A DNA stretch of 64,000 bases, taken from DATHZQ01 sp963823505. Its GTDB lineage: Bacteria > Actinomycetota > Acidimicrobiia > Spongiisociales > UBA5794. The stretch's first letter is position 1, and each line of letters opens with the position of its first letter. Location of the stretch: the NCBI GenBank assembly GCA_963823505.1, contig CAWGLY010000006.1:434001-498000 (forward strand). Reading direction: 5' to 3'. Under the pieces are notes generated by a model that saw only the letters and a list, made by a program, of their open reading frames with translations, made no database searches and was not told the DNA's origin. The translations under genes were made by a program, and so were the position numbers. Positions 61,220 to 64,000 of this stretch are shown here, in pieces.

Positions 61220-61699
61220 TCAGCGCGGCGTCGGGATCAGCCGGCGACCCTCGGGACCGAGCGGCCGACCGGTGATCTCCTGGATGATCGAAGTCGCCAC
61301 GATCGGGTCCTTGATCAAGCCGGCGTGAACCAGGTAGCCGCCGAGGAGCCCCACCACCGTGTCGTCGATGAGGTCGCGATGGACGAGGATCGACGCCCCT
61401 TCGACGGACATCGCGCTCAACAGCTCAGCGAAGATCTCATCGGCCTCCTCAGGCTCGACCTCCCCGGTGATGGCGTGGTTGTAGTACGTGAACCCTGCGC
61501 CTTCGTACGCCGCCTGATTCTGGTTGCCGGGGAGCAGCGAGAAGACGGTGTTGAGACCTTGCTCGGTGAGCCAGATGATCTCTTCTTCACGACGCACCCG
61601 CCGATGCTGGAAGCCGTGGCCGCCGATCCGCTCGCACACGGCGAGCTTTCCTGCGATCACCCATTTGAACCCTCTGGGTTCGAGTCCGGCCACGGTCAC
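61220..61699 (-). CDS. Dual-specificity-phosphatase-fold protein lacking the catalytic Cys
   Basis: A 159-residue protein between folP and folK. FKWVIAGKLAVCERIGG at 11-27 and WLTEQGLNTVFSLLP at 43-57 match the N-terminal strand-helix region of protein-tyrosine/dual-specificity phosphatase-like folds. At the P-loop the family pattern HCxxGxxR reads HRDLIDDT (107-114): the cysteine is Arg and the GxxR is missing. So no Cys-based phosphatase chemistry is expected. GTG 61699 overlaps the folP stop (GTGA). Its role in the folate operon is unknown. Confidence 0.72.
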   Translation of the reverse strand: MTVAGLEPRGFKWVIAGKLAVCERIGGHGFQHRRVRREEEIIWLTEQGLNTVFSLLPGNQNQAAYEGAGFTYYNHAITGEVEPEEADEIFAELLSAMSVEGASILVHRDLIDDTVVGLLGGYLVHAGLIKDPIVATSIIQEITGRPLGPEGRRLIPTPR

Positions 61700-62589
61700 T
61701 CCATCTCTTCGTTGCGGTTGCCTGCCCCTGCCCTCACGATAGCGTCCGCAGTTCTTGCGACTTCGAGCGCCATCGGCACGTTGTGCACGCGCACGACAGC
61801 CACACCAGCCTTGATCGCAAACGCTGTGGTTGCGCTCGTGGCGGCATCGCGCCCGTCGAGTGCGGCTTCGACCCCGGCGTCGTCCAGGATCGCACCAAGG
61901 AACCGTTTGCGCGAGGCGCCAAGCAGGACGGGATGGTCGCCTGCAACCAACCGCTCCAGATTCGCCAGAAGCGTGAGGTTGTGCTCGAACGACTTCCCAA
62001 ACCCGATACCGGGATCGACACAGATGCGCTCGGCGTCGACCCCCGCCTCCCGGGCGACGAGGGCTCGACCTTCGACAAAGGCTGCCACCTCGGCAACCAC
62101 ATCCTCGTAGTGAGGTGCAACCTGCATCGTGCGCGGCGTGCCCTGCATGTGCATCACCACGACGCCGGCGCCCAGGGCACCACAAACCTCGGCCATCTCG
62201 GGATCTCCGAAGCTGGTCACGTCGTTGACGATCTCGGCCCCCGCCTCGATCGCCGCAGAAGCAACCGCAGCTTTGGAGGTGTCCACAGAAACCACGACGC
62301 CGCCGCCGGCGAGAGCTGCGACCACAGGAATCACCCGGTCGAGCTCCTCTTCGACCGCAACGGGGTGCGCTCCCGGCCGAGTGGACTCACCGCCGACGTC
62401 GACGATGTCCGCCCCCGCATCCCACAGCACCCGCCCAGCCGCAACGGCCTCGTCGACGGTGGAGAAGCGGCCGCCGTCCGAAAATGAATCCGGCGTCACA
62501 TTGAGTATCCCCATCAGCAACGTGTGGGCAGCCGTCGACAAGGTCCGGGTACGGACGCGCCACTCAACAGGGGTGAAAGGTGTCACCAC
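61696..62589 (-). CDS. folP: Dihydropteroate synthase FolP
   Basis: A 297-residue dihydropteroate synthase, joining the FolK product with p-aminobenzoate. NVTPDSFSDGG at 30-40 and GGESTRPGA at 66-74 are the two flexible loops; SVDTSKAAVA, VNDVTSF, GIGFGKSFEHN and LLGASRKRF follow in barrel order. The start is GTG, 19 bases after ftsH. It is the sulfonamide target in many bacteria; no resistance-type change can be judged here. Confidence 0.97.
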   Translation of the reverse strand: MVTPFTPVEWRVRTRTLSTAAHTLLMGILNVTPDSFSDGGRFSTVDEAVAAGRVLWDAGADIVDVGGESTRPGAHPVAVEEELDRVIPVVAALAGGGVVVSVDTSKAAVASAAIEAGAEIVNDVTSFGDPEMAEVCGALGAGVVVMHMQGTPRTMQVAPHYEDVVAEVAAFVEGRALVAREAGVDAERICVDPGIGFGKSFEHNLTLLANLERLVAGDHPVLLGASRKRFLGAILDDAGVEAALDGRDAATSATTAFAIKAGVAVVRVHNVPMALEVARTADAIVRAGAGNRNEEME

Positions 62590-62607
62590 GGGCTCCCTGG
62601 CGGCCGG

Positions 62608-64000
62608 TCAGGCCTTGGTCGGCGCCGGGTCGTCGTTTGGCGCCTGTGCGGCAACGCGACCATCCGTCACGGGAACAGCCGTCGGCCGTTGGATCCGCAG
62701 CGCTCCACTCTCGGTGTGCTCCCACTTCGGGACCTTGGCGAAGACCTCGGCCACCTCGGAGGCGTCGAGGGTCTCGTTTTCCAGCAGAGCGTCGGCGATA
62801 CCGTGCAGGGCATCCATGTGGGTGATCAGGATCTCCCGGGCCTCGTCGTGGGCCTGCGTGATCAGACGGCGAACCTCGTCGTCGATCGCAGCAGCGACCT
62901 CGTCGGAGATGTCGTTCGACCGCGAGTAGTCGCGGCCCAGGAATACCTCGCCTTCAGGCTTCCCGTAGCGGAGCGGACCGAGCTTGTCGCTCATCCCGTA
63001 TTCCATCACCATCTTGCGCGCCAGGTTGGTCGCCTTGTCGATGTCGTTGCTGGCCCCGGTGCTCGGATCCCCGAACTCCAGCTCCTCAGCGGTGCGGCCA
63101 CCGAGGGCATAGGCAAGCTGATCGACGAGTTCGCTCCGCCGGTTGAAGTACTTCTCCTCCATCGGCAGCGCCAGGGTGTAGCCCCCGGCGCGTCCCCTCG
63201 GAATGATCGTGACCTTGTGGATGGGATCGAGGTTGGGCAGCACATGCCCCACCAGCGCGTGCCCGCCCTCGTGAATCGCCGTCAGCCGGCGCTCATCCTC
63301 TGAGATCACCCGGCTGCGACGCTCGGGTCCTGCCACCACTCGGTCGATGGCTTCGTCGAGCTCGGCCATCGAGATCTCGGTCTTGTCACGCCGAGCTGAG
63401 AGCAATGCAGCCTCGTTGATCAGGTTGGCGAGGTCCGCACCCGTGAAGCCTGGGGTCTGCCGCGCAAGAGCCGACATGTCGATGCCCTCGGCGAGGGGCT
63501 TGCCCTTGGCGTGCACCTCCAGGATGGCCGCGCGTCCCTTCAGATCGGGTCGGTCGACAACGATCTGGCGATCGAACCGCCCCGGCCGAAGCAAGGCAGG
63601 GTCGAGAATGTCCGGACGGTTGGTAGCGGCGATGACGATGACGCCTGTCGACACGTCGAAGCCATCGAGCTCGACGAGCAACTGGTTGAGCGTCTGCTCC
63701 CGCTCGTCATGGCCACCACCCAGGCCGGCACCGCGGTGACGGCCGACGGCATCGATCTCGTCGATGAACACGATCGCCGGTGCGTTCGTCTTCGCCTGCT
63801 CGAACAGGTCGCGCACCCTGCTGGCACCAACGCCAACGAACATCTCGACGAAGTCAGATCCGGAGATGGAGAAGAACGGTACGCCTGCTTCCCCGGCTAC
63901 GGCCCGGGCCAGCAGGGTTTTCCCCGTGCCGGGAGGGCCGAACAGTAGGACGCCTTTGGGGATCTTGGCCCCCATGGAGCGGAACTTGCCGGGACTGGCA
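62608..64000 (-). CDS. ftsH: ATP-dependent zinc metalloprotease FtsH, C-terminal part, cut by the right edge
   Basis: The frame covers 464 codons and runs off the right edge, so the N-terminal TM region is not seen. Present are the AAA module with GPPGTGKT, DEIDAVGRHRG (Walker B and following), the second region of homology RPGRFDR, and the protease with HEGGHALVGH, where the usual alanine in HEAGH is Gly but the HExxH core is intact. FtsH degrades membrane and short-lived cytoplasmic proteins. It leads the ftsH-folP-folK run typical of actinobacteria. Confidence 0.96.
   Translation of the reverse strand, partial: ASPGKFRSMGAKIPKGVLLFGPPGTGKTLLARAVAGEAGVPFFSISGSDFVEMFVGVGASRVRDLFEQAKTNAPAIVFIDEIDAVGRHRGAGLGGGHDEREQTLNQLLVELDGFDVSTGVIVIAATNRPDILDPALLRPGRFDRQIVVDRPDLKGRAAILEVHAKGKPLAEGIDMSALARQTPGFTGADLANLINEAALLSARRDKTEISMAELDEAIDRVVAGPERRSRVISEDERRLTAIHEGGHALVGHVLPNLDPIHKVTIIPRGRAGGYTLALPMEEKYFNRRSELVDQLAYALGGRTAEELEFGDPSTGASNDIDKATNLARKMVMEYGMSDKLGPLRYGKPEGEVFLGRDYSRSNDISDEVAAAIDDEVRRLITQAHDEAREILITHMDALHGIADALLENETLDASEVAEVFAKVPKWEHTESGALRIQRPTAVPVTDGRVAAQAPNDDPAPTKA

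Overview
The window is high-GC, gene-dense DNA from an actinobacterium (Actinomycetota). I infer a deep, non-model lineage such as Acidimicrobiia rather than a mycobacterium or streptomycete, but the sequence alone does not settle the class. The actinobacterial signs are a clpC, radA, disA, carD block; a DUF3263 protein; an Eis-type acetyltransferase; an F420/PPOX-type flavin protein; an LppM-like lipoprotein; a CtpE-like P-type ATPase; a SepX/GlpR-like protein beside molybdenum-cofactor genes; and a maltodextrin ABC locus without its own ATPase gene.

Layout. 1-3.3 kb (minus): plsY, moeA, moaC, moaB and a SepX-like gene cut by the left edge, the first four overlapping by 4-8 bases. 3.3-16.8 kb: mixed housekeeping genes (UppP, Eis, thioredoxin-like, 3-hydroxyacyl-CoA dehydrogenase, NUDIX, HAD, CtpE-like ATPase, TlpA-like protein, S10 carboxypeptidase). 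16.9 kb: tRNA-Arg(CCT). 17-25 kb: DMT transporter, receiver-like protein, LppM-like lipoprotein, CvpA-CAP fusion, AI-2E family transporter, and two divergent carbamoyl-amide hydrolases. 25.3-28.8 kb is the most accessory-looking part: a MetE-like barrel protein, a DJ-1/PfpI protein with Ser at the nucleophile position, an orphan protein with an N-terminus like cargo of contractile injection systems, a frameshifted VOC fragment and tRNA-Thr(TGT).

28.8-39.3 kb (mostly minus): rlmB, cysS, ispF, carD, disA, radA and clpC, the conserved translation/isoprenoid/DNA-integrity block. 39.6-42.4 kb: a polyprenyl diphosphate synthase and an FAD oxidoreductase. 42.5-51.8 kb: a maltodextrin locus, malE-malF-malG followed by a cytoplasmic-type GH13 enzyme and a GH13 lipoprotein, divergent from a LacI-type regulator with repeated TGCAAG-type boxes between them. 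52-55 kb: a TPR protein and an S9 peptidase. 55.2-64 kb (minus): lysS, coaX, panC and a Rossmann protein (lysine tRNA charging and CoA synthesis); upp; then ftsH (cut by the right edge), folP, a phosphatase-like protein and folK (folate synthesis).

Two families of intergenic repeats run through the window. One is a 107-bp inverted-repeat element, with three well-preserved copies and one diverged copy, each having a terminus that coincides with a gene's stop codon. The other is a set of heptamer arrays (TATCCGG / GGATACC, about 6-13 copies) at four loci, one of them fused to a perfect palindrome built from a second heptamer. Neither is explained by the annotated genes. No CRISPR array, rRNA, prophage or intact insertion sequence was seen.
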